DNA from: Apostichopus japonicus
Taxonomy: Eukaryota; Echinodermata; Holothuroidea; Aspidochirotida; Stichopodidae
Direction: 5' to 3'
Assembly: GCF_037975245.1 (NCBI RefSeq)
Contig: NC_092562.1
Location: 24,629,554 to 24,693,553 of the forward strand
Length of the DNA: 64,000 nt
The notes under the pieces were generated by a model. It saw only the letters and a list, made by a program, of their open reading frames with translations. It was not told the origin of the DNA and made no database searches. The position numbers were made by a program, and so were the translations under genes. Shown here in pieces: positions 53,390-64,000 of this stretch (positions are counted from its first letter, which is position 1; every line of letters starts with the position of its first letter).

Positions 53390-54740
53390 CCCTCACGCCA
53401 TAACCAGGTACAAATGCTGAAACGAAGAAATAAACGATTATTGTATATTCGGTTATTATGGCATGAATTTACATATTCATAGTTATGCAAATCTAGTATT
53501 AAACAAACTCACATTTAATAAAATTTTGCAACGTATTTTAGTCTCTCTCTCTCTCCCTCTGTCCAATCGACATCGGGGCTCAGGCCGTTCGGATAATGAT
53601 GCTAATACCACTGTATACTGTCTTCCATATCATGCTTTAAAGCACATGTACTAGCAGTACAAACAGTTCCTAACTTTTGATAGAACGATCTGATAGAACT
53701 TATCTGATAGAACGATATTCAAACTGCTCGTACTAACAGTACGAGTGCTTTGAAAACGGGATATGACAGTACAGTTCAGAAGAAAATAATTGGCCAATCG
53801 GCATCTCATATTTTATTTGCATAATACATGAGTTCTATTGAATATTCAATAAACAAAGGATTAATTTAAGTGACTTTAAAATTGTTCCTTACAAATGTAA
53901 AAGATTACGGTACTGAAAATTTGTAAAAAAAAAAAAACAATTCGGTTTCTTTCTTTTCACTGAATAGGATCTTGATCTCATTAAACAAACTGAATTGTTC
54001 ATTATTCTATCTATATACTGTGTCTTGATTGGTAGATGAGTAATAATGTTAAGTTTTATCAAACGATCGCCATAGGCTTTTCACGCAATTGATATCAACC
54101 AGCAACGTATTTTTCATTTTTATAACCGGATTATTTTTCTTTTATAGCATTATAACTATAAGGGGTTGAGTTTTTTTTAAAGTATTTTGACTCCATAGCG
54201 TGTTTTTAAAATGCTTTAATTGGACAAGAAATGAGAGAGTATTATTTATATAATAAGTGTATAGTTAGTTCTGTTTCGATCATTTTTTTGCAAGAGGTCT
54301 GATGGGGTGAGGGGAGCAGACGGGACACGGGGCGGGGTATAATTACTGTCTATACACTGTCTATAATGTTTATATAAATACAGGATTATTTTTCCAGATG
54401 TCTCCTCGTATTTCTCACGAAAATCTATATGCATTATAATTTACACAGCTGTGTAATAATATACGGTAAACAAAATAAATAAAATAGAATAAATACAAAA
54501 GATATATATTTGTAACTTTATATGTGTTACTTAAATATAGCCATGACATTTTCATAGAAAAGCGAGTCGGATATAAACCCCAGAGCACACCTTTATTTGA
54601 TAATGGTTATGACGTACAGTAACATGCATGCTTTTGATGTAAAAACCGGTTAAATGTTTAAAAGTATAATATTCCACTGGCTACAGCGTTGAGTTGCTTT
54701 ACAATATTGAAGGTAAATTTCTGCATCATATTAGGTAAAA
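53390..54740. other. No gene seen
   Basis: AT-rich sequence with a CT repeat near 53540-53557, a short GATCTGATAGAA duplication near 53690, and A/T runs. Open frames are short and unlike known proteins. Confidence 0.4.
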
Positions 54741-54748
54741 TCCACATC

Positions 54749-55129
54749 CTGTGGCGGAGCGTCCATACAGTCAGGGGGGCCGATGCCCCCCTGACGGACT
54801 CAAATGGACTGCTGGCGCCCTTTTCAGCTCTTTACCACTTTTTACTTATTCGCGATTATTGACTTTTTTATTGCGCTCTCATCTACCTATTGACATTTGT
54901 CACATTTTGTAGGTGTAATTTGGCGATGACACCTATTTATTCTTCGTTTATCTGCAAATTAGCCAGGCCCGGAAAGGGTCATTTCCGGCGATCTAGTGAG
55001 TATTTTTACTCAAAAAAAAATCTGTACGCTACGCGCCAACCTGTGGTGGCGCTCCGCTTAGATAGTGTCGAAAGCGCCCCTACAGACCATTCTCGCCCCT
55101 CTTAACCAATAGCCCTAGCTCCACCACTG
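54749..55129. mobile_element. Non-autonomous hAT-like element (381 bp)
   Basis: Left end CTGTGGCGGAGC and right end (reverse strand) CAGTGGTGGAGC are inverted repeats of the hAT CAGTGGCGG type. They are flanked by TCCACATC (54741-54748) and ACCACATC (55130-55137), an 8-bp target duplication with one mismatch. The interior is non-coding. Confidence 0.8.
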
Positions 55130-55137
55130 ACCACATC

Positions 55138-57802
55138 CCATTGGAATTTATATAGCAGGAGTGATCTGAATGTTTCCAAAAAAAATCAATATTTTTTGTG
55201 ATTGCAGCTGGCAACAAGGGAGTGTATATATAGTGTTGTATCATGGCAAATAAGTTGAAAATGTGGTGGGTTTTTTCTTTATACGAATTAAATCAATCGA
55301 ATATACACAGAGCAAAATAATATTTCTAAAAAATAGTTGTCATTAAATAGCACATTGATAGCTAAGCAAACATGCCAAATGTATCATATTTCAAGGATAA
55401 TTAAAAAAGAAGAGTATAATAGAGTAATAATAAATATTAAAGTATAAAGTATGTATCTCGAGTTAGGGGTATAAGATGTTGAGGTGGAGGAGGGACCCGG
55501 AGTATAGATAGTAGTAGGGGCTATCAACCAACAGTGTGGATTATTTTTCTCTTAATTTTACACTGTCTTAGAGCTTTTAACAGGGTGCGTCATCGCAAAT
55601 GCTCCAAACGTACAACTTAATGGCGGTACCAGGAGCTACCCGAAGGGGGGGGGGGAGGGTTAACTCCATGCATACACTGAAAATAGTACAGAAATGTAGC
55701 AGTGCAGAAGAACAAAAGCTGAAAATGTAACAAACCGCTACACTGTACCTTGTTTTGTACGGACATGTTTTGTAAGCTATGTTCAGAAGGGGGATCCAAG
55801 CTCCTTATTGGATCTGGCCCTGAACTTAGAGTTGCTGTCGAGTTTATGCTAGGACTTCCGACTCTTCTATCGACCTTCCTATACTACGTCAAGAAACTTG
55901 CCGCTGTTCTTTGTGGTATAGACCCCCCAACCTCACCCCACCCCACCCCACTCCTCAACCTCTTCTTTTTCCTTTCGCTGAATATTCACGACTTTTGAGG
56001 ATGTCAATAAAGGAGAGGTACAATAGGCTGTGATTAGGGCAGAGGGTAGTAGGGGGCAGGGAGGGGTATAGTACACGTAACGTATATGTATTTCGTTTTG
56101 CGTTATGTAAGGAAAGGGGGAGTCGTCCAAAGATGATTTGCAAATTACAACAGTGAACTATATTATAGGTATGGTGACTGATTTCGATCTACCCAGACAA
56201 CCCTTTCCTCTGGAAAAGAACTGATTTTAGTTCCTTTCTCTTTCGTTTATCATCACCTTCTTCAGTTTTATTAGATTGATGCTAAAGAGTACTAAATTAA
56301 CTACAGCTATTGAGATGTAAAAGTATGACGGGAGGGAATCAATAGATCGAATGCCTTGGCCCGAGCTTCGCTTTGGTGGATGCAAGTTTATTCAAATAAT
56401 TATGTCTAACAATATAATTGATCGTGTATTCACGGTATATGAGTATAGCACGCCAAATAGATTCTCACCGGTAAGCCAAGTCCTTGAATCATCACACCAC
56501 GTACATATACATACGTACGTATAGGTACTCACTACATTACTTCAGCGAGTGTATTTCTACATGATCTTTGTTTACATATTATTAATAACGTCACAGGACA
56601 TTCTCTAATGTGATTGGTTAATATGGCTCAAACTGAACAACAGTATTGCAGATATATATAAAAACAAGAAAAGGAGCTGACGGGGTGATCAAACATGTTA
56701 GCAGTTCGAAAATTCGGGATTACCCTGCAAGAACCATACAAAGAAGTGAATAAGTTATTGTAACATGTAAGTAGTGGTTCGCTATAATTTCTTTATATCG
56801 TCATTTTTTCATTTATATCTTTATTTTCATTTATATCGTCATTTTCTGTATTGTAATGTTTATTTAGGTGTAAAAGTAAACTTTCTGACCCGATGTTTTT
56901 TTAATCGGTGTGCCCAATGTCGGGGCCATATCCGGCTATATATAGGCACCAAAATGCTTCATTTCTTCCGCTGACCATTTATTAAAGTAAGCATCATGCA
57001 AATTCCAGAATTAGAAAGTTGAAATGTCTTGCCTCGAAGTGTTAATCTAACTTTTCGATTATCCGACTCTGGTTTCCACCCCAACATCAGAACGGTACAG
57101 GTTTGTACATACCTTCCCGTCCGTCTCCGAAATATGGAATTAGTAAAATTATCTAGCGCCACCTTTTGAAGCCCAACGGCTCTGACAATAACGACAAAGG
57201 GAGGTCGGTTCCTTCATTCAATGTGTATGTAGCCTAAGACCCGAGTCCCATCTCTTGTCATTGACTCGGATTGTCTACGAATGGTATAGTAGTATTGTAG
57301 TCTGGATCCATTCGTTTCAAAGAAATTGTCTCGCAACCGAGGTTACTGCCGTGGTACTGAATAAATTTATTCATCGAGGAAAACGCACAGAACCGTGAGA
57401 AACAAGGTAGCTGCATTAATTAAATTATCGCTTGTCACTCATTGCATGTGTAATCTGTGTGTACGATGCATTATGCAATCTGTAATGCAACTCAACTAAT
57501 GAATCATTATGCAACTCGACCATTTATCATCAAAAAAAGTGAACTGACCGTTTAATACATTTTTGATCACCTGTTATTTTATTCATGTTTACTAACACTA
57601 ACATGCAATCAACATTAAATTCTAAGAAAACAATGCAATAAAATTTTGATACCGGACAAAAGTAATAAATCTTAAGGGCAATTAATATAGTCTCCGAATA
57701 TAGTCCGAAGTCCAATTCAATTGTTAATTTACAGATTGTTTTATATATATATATATATATACATAGATATATATATATTTATATATATATATATCTATAT
57801 AT

Positions 57803-57848
<46 letters not shown>

Positions 57849-59790
57849 CCCCTCTCACCCCCTAACTCACGGTTATTTTTTGTCACCGATATATGTTGTG
57901 CAGAAGCCTCCGAACTAGGCTACAGAAGTTTGCAGTTTGTAGAAACATAATATATGTGACATATCGATGAACCTCCCAATCTATTTATGCACGTCCTGTC
58001 ATAATAGTGTATGTCACTGGAAGTCAAGAATTTAAGACATACACATACCAGTAACCCCACTATGTGGTACATCGTGACAGGTCATGTTGCCGTCTCATTG
58101 CATAAGATATGTAACACAGTATGTGCCTCTGTATAGTGTGGTGTCAATGTCAACTGTACTATAAACTACGTCAAGTATTGTGTCATCTTTGAACACGCAG
58201 GAAGGAAACTTAACGAAGGAGTTGTACGCGTGTACATTAAGTTGTTCGCAATTAAAGGTTGGCTGTCTTTCGTTCCGACTGGCTAGAGAATGACCCCAAA
58301 TAAGGGTGAAGACACTCGTACGCTTGCACCCATGTCGTCCATCGACGTGTTTCTATATATGTGATGTGGATGTGGGTGGGAGGGTGGGGGTGGCGGGCAC
58401 AAAATGTTTCTGCAAGTTTTGGTGTTTCGGAAAAGGGATAACGTATACGTGCGACAATCAAACAGGTTGTAAGCCTTGCAGTCAGCATTATGGAATATGA
58501 GGGAGCGGGGAAGGGGTACATTAGATACGCATGCATTGCAGTTCATCTTTCACTGTTTGTCGGTTCCCTCCCCCACCGCTTTCCTCTTACCCCCATCCCT
58601 CCCATCCCACAACCCCACTCCTATCCCCTACCCCCATTCTCGATACCAAGACTAGTCAGTTCCCTTTCGGCAACCCATTTCCCCTCCTATCATCATTTAC
58701 TATGGGTGAAGCATCATACAGTCACATACAATGTCCTCGTTGTGACATTCAATTTTTGGTAATTTCTCACAGAGTGTGTAATAGAGCTTTAAGACTTTTG
58801 CCTTGAAAAAGTTGGTTTAATCACACAAATGATGTGATCAACAGTCTGTACCATGAAGTTATATAGGCTAAAAAGAAAACTCGAGAAGAGACTGGACGGG
58901 TAAAACTCTAAACCTTTATTTGTTTTTTGATCGATACACTTTCAGTCCCGGTCCGCAAACGCTTTGCCGATAGAGACAGCAGCCATTATTTGTGAAGTGA
59001 CCACGAATTTGGTTATAACAAGCCTAAATTATATATTCTTAAATAGTGAAAATCAAAATGAAACAAAACTGTTAGCAAACTGCCTACCCACTAAAGAGCC
59101 TGTGTAAGAGAATGTGTAACAGTAAGAGGGCCTGACATTTCAATCCTAGCAGGATCTTCTTCAGAGCCTGAATCACAAGTAACAGAAACTACAAGGTACA
59201 AAATACAAAATACCAGCACAGAATACAGATAGGTTGAACACAAAAGAGATTGATGTAAGGGGAATAGTTGACAGGGATCTTGAAAAGTGTGCAGATATAG
59301 TAAAGGCCTATAACCATCATTTATATTTAACGCGTCAACAAAGTTGCTTAAAATTCTCACTTAGTATATAGGCACATACTTACCGTCAGATAGGACTGTA
59401 GAAACCGTATATGTAGGCCTATTTCCCATTCTTTGATAATATTTAAAAATTAATTTCTCATCAAATGAGACTGCTGTGAGATTGTATGTGAACTGTTGCT
59501 TCACATTTGGACAAGAGTGACCGATAACCATTATTAATCTTGCTATTACTTGCAACGATGGTGATTTTCAACATTATATAGTCGAATATATTGTAGGACA
59601 GCCTAAGTTAGACGGGTCCTTTCGTACTTTGTTGTGTCAGGCAGGATTGTCAGCTTTTTTTCTGTGACACAACCGGTCAAATTAACGGCCAAATCCGGTG
59701 AAAACAAACGAAAAATACAAACTTGCTGTTATTTTGTGACAATTGACTTTGTGTGTGGATAGGAATTGTGTGGGCTCGCAATTCGGGTGC
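55138..59790. other. No gene seen; microsatellites
   Basis: Mostly AT-rich DNA with C- and G-rich runs and a TA/CA microsatellite. Frames of 60-95 codons exist but none resembles a protein family I know. Confidence 0.4.
57740..57848. repeat. TA/CA compound microsatellite
   Basis: TA repeats with interruptions (TATATTTATA, TACATACATA) leading into a CA tract. Confidence 0.9.
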
Positions 59791-59798
59791 TCTTAGAC

Positions 59799-60332
59799 CA
59801 TTCCCTAACTGGGGTGCATGAACCCCCATGGGGTGCGTTAGTCCATCCCATGGGGGTTCATGGGACGTTTCTGAAAGTCAAAACTAGAGTACTTTTTGTT
59901 GAACTAACATCAGATATATCATATAATTAGTAATGTACAAAAGTCGTACCTATCGACAAACTCTTTCGCGTTCCATACGCATATGTTGCCATAGTAGTAC
60001 CGTACCGTGCATGTGATAAATAACTGAATTATGAAACAGACACAGGCCGCATGACTTTGGTGAAGTTGGTGTACTAACCGCATGACAGTACGTCCGTCAT
60101 GAAGATAAAGAGCTGATCTGATCTTGAAGTTTCTAAATAAATATTTGTTCATCTCTTGTTTTGTTTTTCATTACAATATTACACTATGAACGTGATCTTT
60201 TACGAAGCACTGTTATGCGTAATATAGTATAATAATGACTCAGATCGAATCTCGAAAAGTTGGGGGTTGGTGGACAACTCTGACATCCGCATGGGGTTCC
60301 TGGGGGGGGGGGGTAACGTTAGGGAAACCGTG
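59799..60332. mobile_element. Non-autonomous hAT-like element (534 bp)
   Basis: Flanked by perfect 8-bp direct repeats TCTTAGAC (59791-59798 and 60333-60340). Ends are related inverted repeats: left CATTCCCTAAC, right (reverse strand) CACGGTTTCCCTAACG, the left having lost about four bases. Inside, near the left end, is a palindromic ATGAACCCCCATGGGG-type arm. No transposase frame. Confidence 0.82.
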
Positions 60333-60340
60333 TCTTAGAC

Positions 60341-61310
60341 GAACATAGTAGGGACTGAAACAGATAAAAACATCCTACGCGTCCACAGTGTGTCGGACGG
60401 AACAACTTGAAATGGTTAAAATCAATGCCTGTTCTTTGGGAGAAATTAATAGTTTTCAGTTACTATTTCTATTCAACTCCGGACGTTTATTTCCCTCAGG
60501 CCAATGTTAAATTTAAAAACATTTTTGGAGTTTGTTGTCATTTTGGTTGTTTAAAACGCCAAAGTGGCAAAGCTGGTGTCGGCCGAGGTGTTAGAGACCT
60601 CTAACATATAGGCCTATGCATTCCCTGTTTGTGTTAAGAATTCAGGTTTCATTAACAATTGACGATTGATTGGTTGCTTTTTACAATGATGTTATAACTT
60701 AGCTATCTTCTCCCCTGTCGTTATTTTCCAGTCTTGAGCCTATTGTTCGGTCACATCTGCGCTTACAGTTTAAACAGCATACAGCTTATAGGTTACATTG
60801 TTACACGTTGTATGATGTATCTCATCCCCTTATTCTATGTATTGACAAGTTCACGGCAGACTGTTATCAACTATATTACCTCATCGATTACCTTAAGTCT
60901 TAAATCTATCTCACTCGGTGACCATTACACACCACTCCCTGTTTCTAGTGTTGTCTACCCTGGATGTGGAATTAAAGTCAATATTAAATACCTTTAAGGT
61001 ACTATTTAAGTAAATTGATGCAAGGCTACGAAAAACCAAAACAACGTGATTCACTCTCAAACCCATTCCCCTTGTATAGTCAAAATTGGAACCGTATGAT
61101 CATGACGTTGTCAACAATCTCCACACACACAGCTATGTATAGTACATAATAGGCTATGCGTGAGCATCTCTCCACACACAGCTATATGTATAGTACATGA
61201 TAGGCTATGCCGGGCATCTCTCTACAAGCACAGTACCACACTCAGTATAGGCTTATACTTTATAATCCTTCCTTCGACACGGGAGTGAAACAAATCCATA
61301 GTTACGGTTT
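60341..61310. other. No gene seen
   Basis: AT-rich flank between two hAT-like elements, with one 50-bp tandem duplication. An 87-codon frame at 60734-60997 is not similar to any protein I recognise. Confidence 0.4.
61117..61216. repeat. 50-bp tandem duplication
   Basis: Two copies of a block containing CCACACACAGCTATGTATAG and GGCTATGC, with small differences. Confidence 0.85.
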
Positions 61311-61318
61311 GCCTCACA

Positions 61319-62111
61319 CAAGGGCGGCGGAAGCACTTTTAATCTGGGGGAGGGGGAACCAACGTCGAAGGGCACTTTGCAGAAATTCGATTGGATTGAT
61401 GCAGCCTGATATTTAGCACCCTTCATAACTCGTATTGAATTATCTTATTTGCGTATACACATCACTCCAGCAACGCCCCCCCCCCCCCCCTCAAGGAAAC
61501 AATGCATACTAGCACTGCAATATATCTAATGTGCAAATTGGGAAACAAGGAGCAAGTTTTCTTTCGAGACAAAATGAGGTGAAATCATTATAAAGTCCAA
61601 GTCCCTGCATACGTACGCGATCGATACATGCATGAAAGCAAATGAAATATGTCAAAATACGAAAGGATGGGGTAGGGTTATGTGTTTTTGAATGGTTAAA
61701 CTGATATTATTATGATCATTATTATTGTAATGACTTTCCCAATAATTGTAACCAATATGGAAGGGTAATAACACGGCACATGCTTGTATTTTATTGGCAT
61801 GCGATGTAATAACCTTTGCATGCCTATATGATATGCGCATTAACATGTTAAACGCGCGCGCGCAGCGCGCGAAAAATTTGGGTAATATTTTTCGGGCAAG
61901 TCGTTACAGCCCCCCAAATCAAATTGCGCTCCTATGCCTATGGTAGTAAACATTTAAAATTTCCCGAAATATTTCATTCGACGTGGGTTTCGCTTTGTAA
62001 ACTCTTTTTTTGTTTAGAAATTTTTATGTAGAAAAAGGGCACATTTTTAACCTGAGGAAAAGTGGGGGGGGCACGTGCCCCCCCCCCCGCCCCCCGGTTC
62101 CGCCGCCCTTG
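61319..62111. mobile_element. Non-autonomous hAT element (793 bp), perfect TIR and TSD
   Basis: Perfect 14-bp terminal inverted repeats CAAGGGCGGCGGAA (61319-61332) and its complement (62098-62111) are flanked by perfect 8-bp direct repeats GCCTCACA (61311-61318 and 62112-62119). Subterminal G/C runs are partly complementary. The interior holds an alternating CG stretch (61853-61871) and a 64-codon frame without similarity; no transposase. Confidence 0.93.
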
Positions 62112-62119
62112 GCCTCACA

Positions 62120-64000
62120 GCAGCAAATCAAGGCAGCTCATTGGTCAGACCCCGACAGATAAAGTGATAAAGTTCTGTATAAACAAGCTATAATGCTCTT
62201 CCATATAATCGTAAATAGCTCTCCATAATTATATATTCATACTTTGTTCCGTATAGATATACATATACATATACACATTCATGTATATGCATACATAAAT
62301 ATATATTACGTCTACCGAGTGATTAATTAGCACAAATTAGTGACATTAGTGACATTAGGCCAGTTCAAGTTTCAAACCAGCCTTCTCTTTAGTAACTGCT
62401 ATTTAAACCCTCATCAAGTGTGGTGGCTGTACTTACCAACCGTGGTTTAACACAGCAGAAATTCGATCAGCTCTTCACATGGAAGAACACAAAACGGATC
62501 AATGGGGTTTATACATAAGCGAGACTTTAAATATGCTTATCATGTTCATTGTGTGTTTAAACCTGGTCAACAGTGGCCCAATCAGCCAAAACGAGTGTTA
62601 ACGGGCATATCGAAGGGGTTCTCTGTTTTCTACAAGGGAAAGGAATTGGTAGAAGCAAATGGCCAAAGAGGATCCATATTTCACTATACCTATCTATAGA
62701 TTGAACTATGCACATTGTACGTGTATGGCTACCAAACCCGCTATACGTGGGCTCTTAATAGCCACCATATCCGCTAAGTGCAAGACTGTGGGTCCATATC
62801 GGGCCAGAATGAAATAGTTGAAAGGCCTGATATTGAAAAATATTGAAATTAAATAATTAAAAATATTGATATTGAAAATGGCATGTAACTTTGAGTAATG
62901 AACTAGTTTGGCCATAAAATAACCATGGGACTATACATTTAGCGTGTAAATATACTAAGACTAAAAGATTTGGTAGGCCGGATGTTCATCCTTTAAACAA
63001 TGAACTGAATCGTGTACCAAGGGCGTTTTGGCTAGTCATGCAGTCTTGCTGATATATGTCACGTGTCTTGGGGTTAGGCTCGAGATACTTTCGTGGTTAC
63101 TGTTTGTGAAGCTTATCGTTCGAAGATAACAGACAATATCCAAGGTTTGCCTTCAGTAGAATAACAACATTGTGCAATTAATCATTGTTCAATGTTTCGA
63201 TTTACATAGTATAGGCATGTACAATATTGGCTTAATGTAAATACAGTATGTTATATAAAGGCGCGTTATTGCGGTCTTGGAGAAATAAAGCTATTTTTAT
63301 GCGGTAGTTGCGTACAGCCAAATGAAATGACGAGGTTTCTGGAAACGCGACGACTGAGACGCATGCATGCGAACTCAGCAGGGAGAGATAAGTAGAGAGC
63401 CAGTTAGGAGGGAGTAGGTGCACGTGGGTAGCGCATGGGGTGAGAAAGAAGAGTAGCCTATAGTAGGGGAGTAGGAGGGAGGCTTAGTGGAGGGTAAGGA
63501 TTGGGGAAATATAGGTCTCAATAAAAGTTATCAAAGTATCAGAATAGGCCTAGGATACGGGTTTATCAAATCTAAGAAGAAAAGAAACATTAGTTACCTA
63601 CTTTGCTAGTTGTCTGACTGTTGCATAGGGAATAGTAAGTGGTGAGGGGGAGGGGAGGGGGGACAACCTCCAACAAGTACCGTTTCGAAAACAGATACAA
63701 AACGTTCAGTTTGTGTGGTTATTCATGGAGCAACAGCTATCATGACCCCTTCCACCCCTTCCCCTTCACATTTTAATATTTCGAGTACGTTATTGGATTA
63801 TTATGATACATGGCGGTACATCCTTCAATGTGAATTTAGTATATCCTGTTTCAATCTTAATATATATTTAAAAATAAAATATGTATTTATAATATTTGGC
63901 ATAAAGTTAAGGAACCATGGGGAAAGGGAAGGGGTTTGTACCCTACCGAGAATCCCAGGAACTGTAAAGCGCTTTTTACTGTAAAGCGCTTAGTGGCCTT
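62120..64000. other. No gene seen; LINE-like tail at window end
   Basis: AT-rich sequence. From about 63950 two direct copies of CTGTAAAGCGCTT occur, resembling the 3' tail of the LINE remnants near 24-25 kb, and may continue beyond the window. Confidence 0.4.

Noticed and set aside
53051-53482. 143-codon open frame
   Set aside because: It runs across the ends of a probable hAT-like remnant, has no recognisable domain and no splice support.
60734-60997. 87-codon hydrophobic frame
   Set aside because: No family resemblance, no splice-site context and AT-rich composition like the surrounding non-coding DNA.

Overview
The window looks like animal nuclear DNA: AT-rich, short GT-AG-spliced exons in long introns, and many decayed transposons and tandem repeats. 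Two multi-exon genes can be read, both on the minus strand. Their make-up (an ORP9-type lipid transfer protein, and a secreted Calx-beta/C-type lectin protein resembling the C-terminal end of FREM1), together with CR1-like LINE, tRNA-derived SINE and hAT remnants, suggests a marine invertebrate deuterostome, most likely an echinoderm. That placement is inference.

Gene 1 (2010..38023, minus) is a complete OSBPL9/ORP9 orthologue. I assembled 18 coding exons whose phases agree at every junction, giving a 727-residue protein: PH domain, coiled coil, FFAT-type motif, and an oxysterol-binding-related domain with the EQVSHHPP signature. Its introns carry most of the repeats: a 71-bp unit repeated seven times that contains the 3' end of exon 17 and its splice donor; a 131-bp minisatellite one intron upstream; a 9-bp repeat beside exon 11; a CAGTA satellite; and a perfect 924-bp GTGA tract in one arm of a 358-bp tandem duplication.

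Between the genes (38.2-41.6 kb) lies a decayed plus-strand non-LTR retrotransposon, with its truncated 5' end about 200 bp from the OSBPL9 start codon, followed by sequence without recognisable genes.

Gene 2 (41653..52328, minus) has seven coding exons and six introns, all in phase 1. It encodes a 416-residue secreted protein: signal peptide, two Calx-beta-like domains and a C-type lectin domain. Its last intron holds a foldback element with inverted repeats of about 92 bp, plus a tRNA-derived SINE.

From 52.4 kb to the end I see no convincing gene. This part holds several non-autonomous hAT-like elements; one has perfect 14-bp terminal inverted repeats and two have perfect 8-bp target-site duplications. 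The rest is microsatellites and LINE 3' tails.

I found no rRNA gene, no intact tRNA gene, no CRISPR array, and no prokaryotic or viral gene cluster. The most unusual items are the duplicated splice-donor array in OSBPL9, the compact Calx-beta/lectin gene, and the very asymmetric expansion of the GTGA tract.
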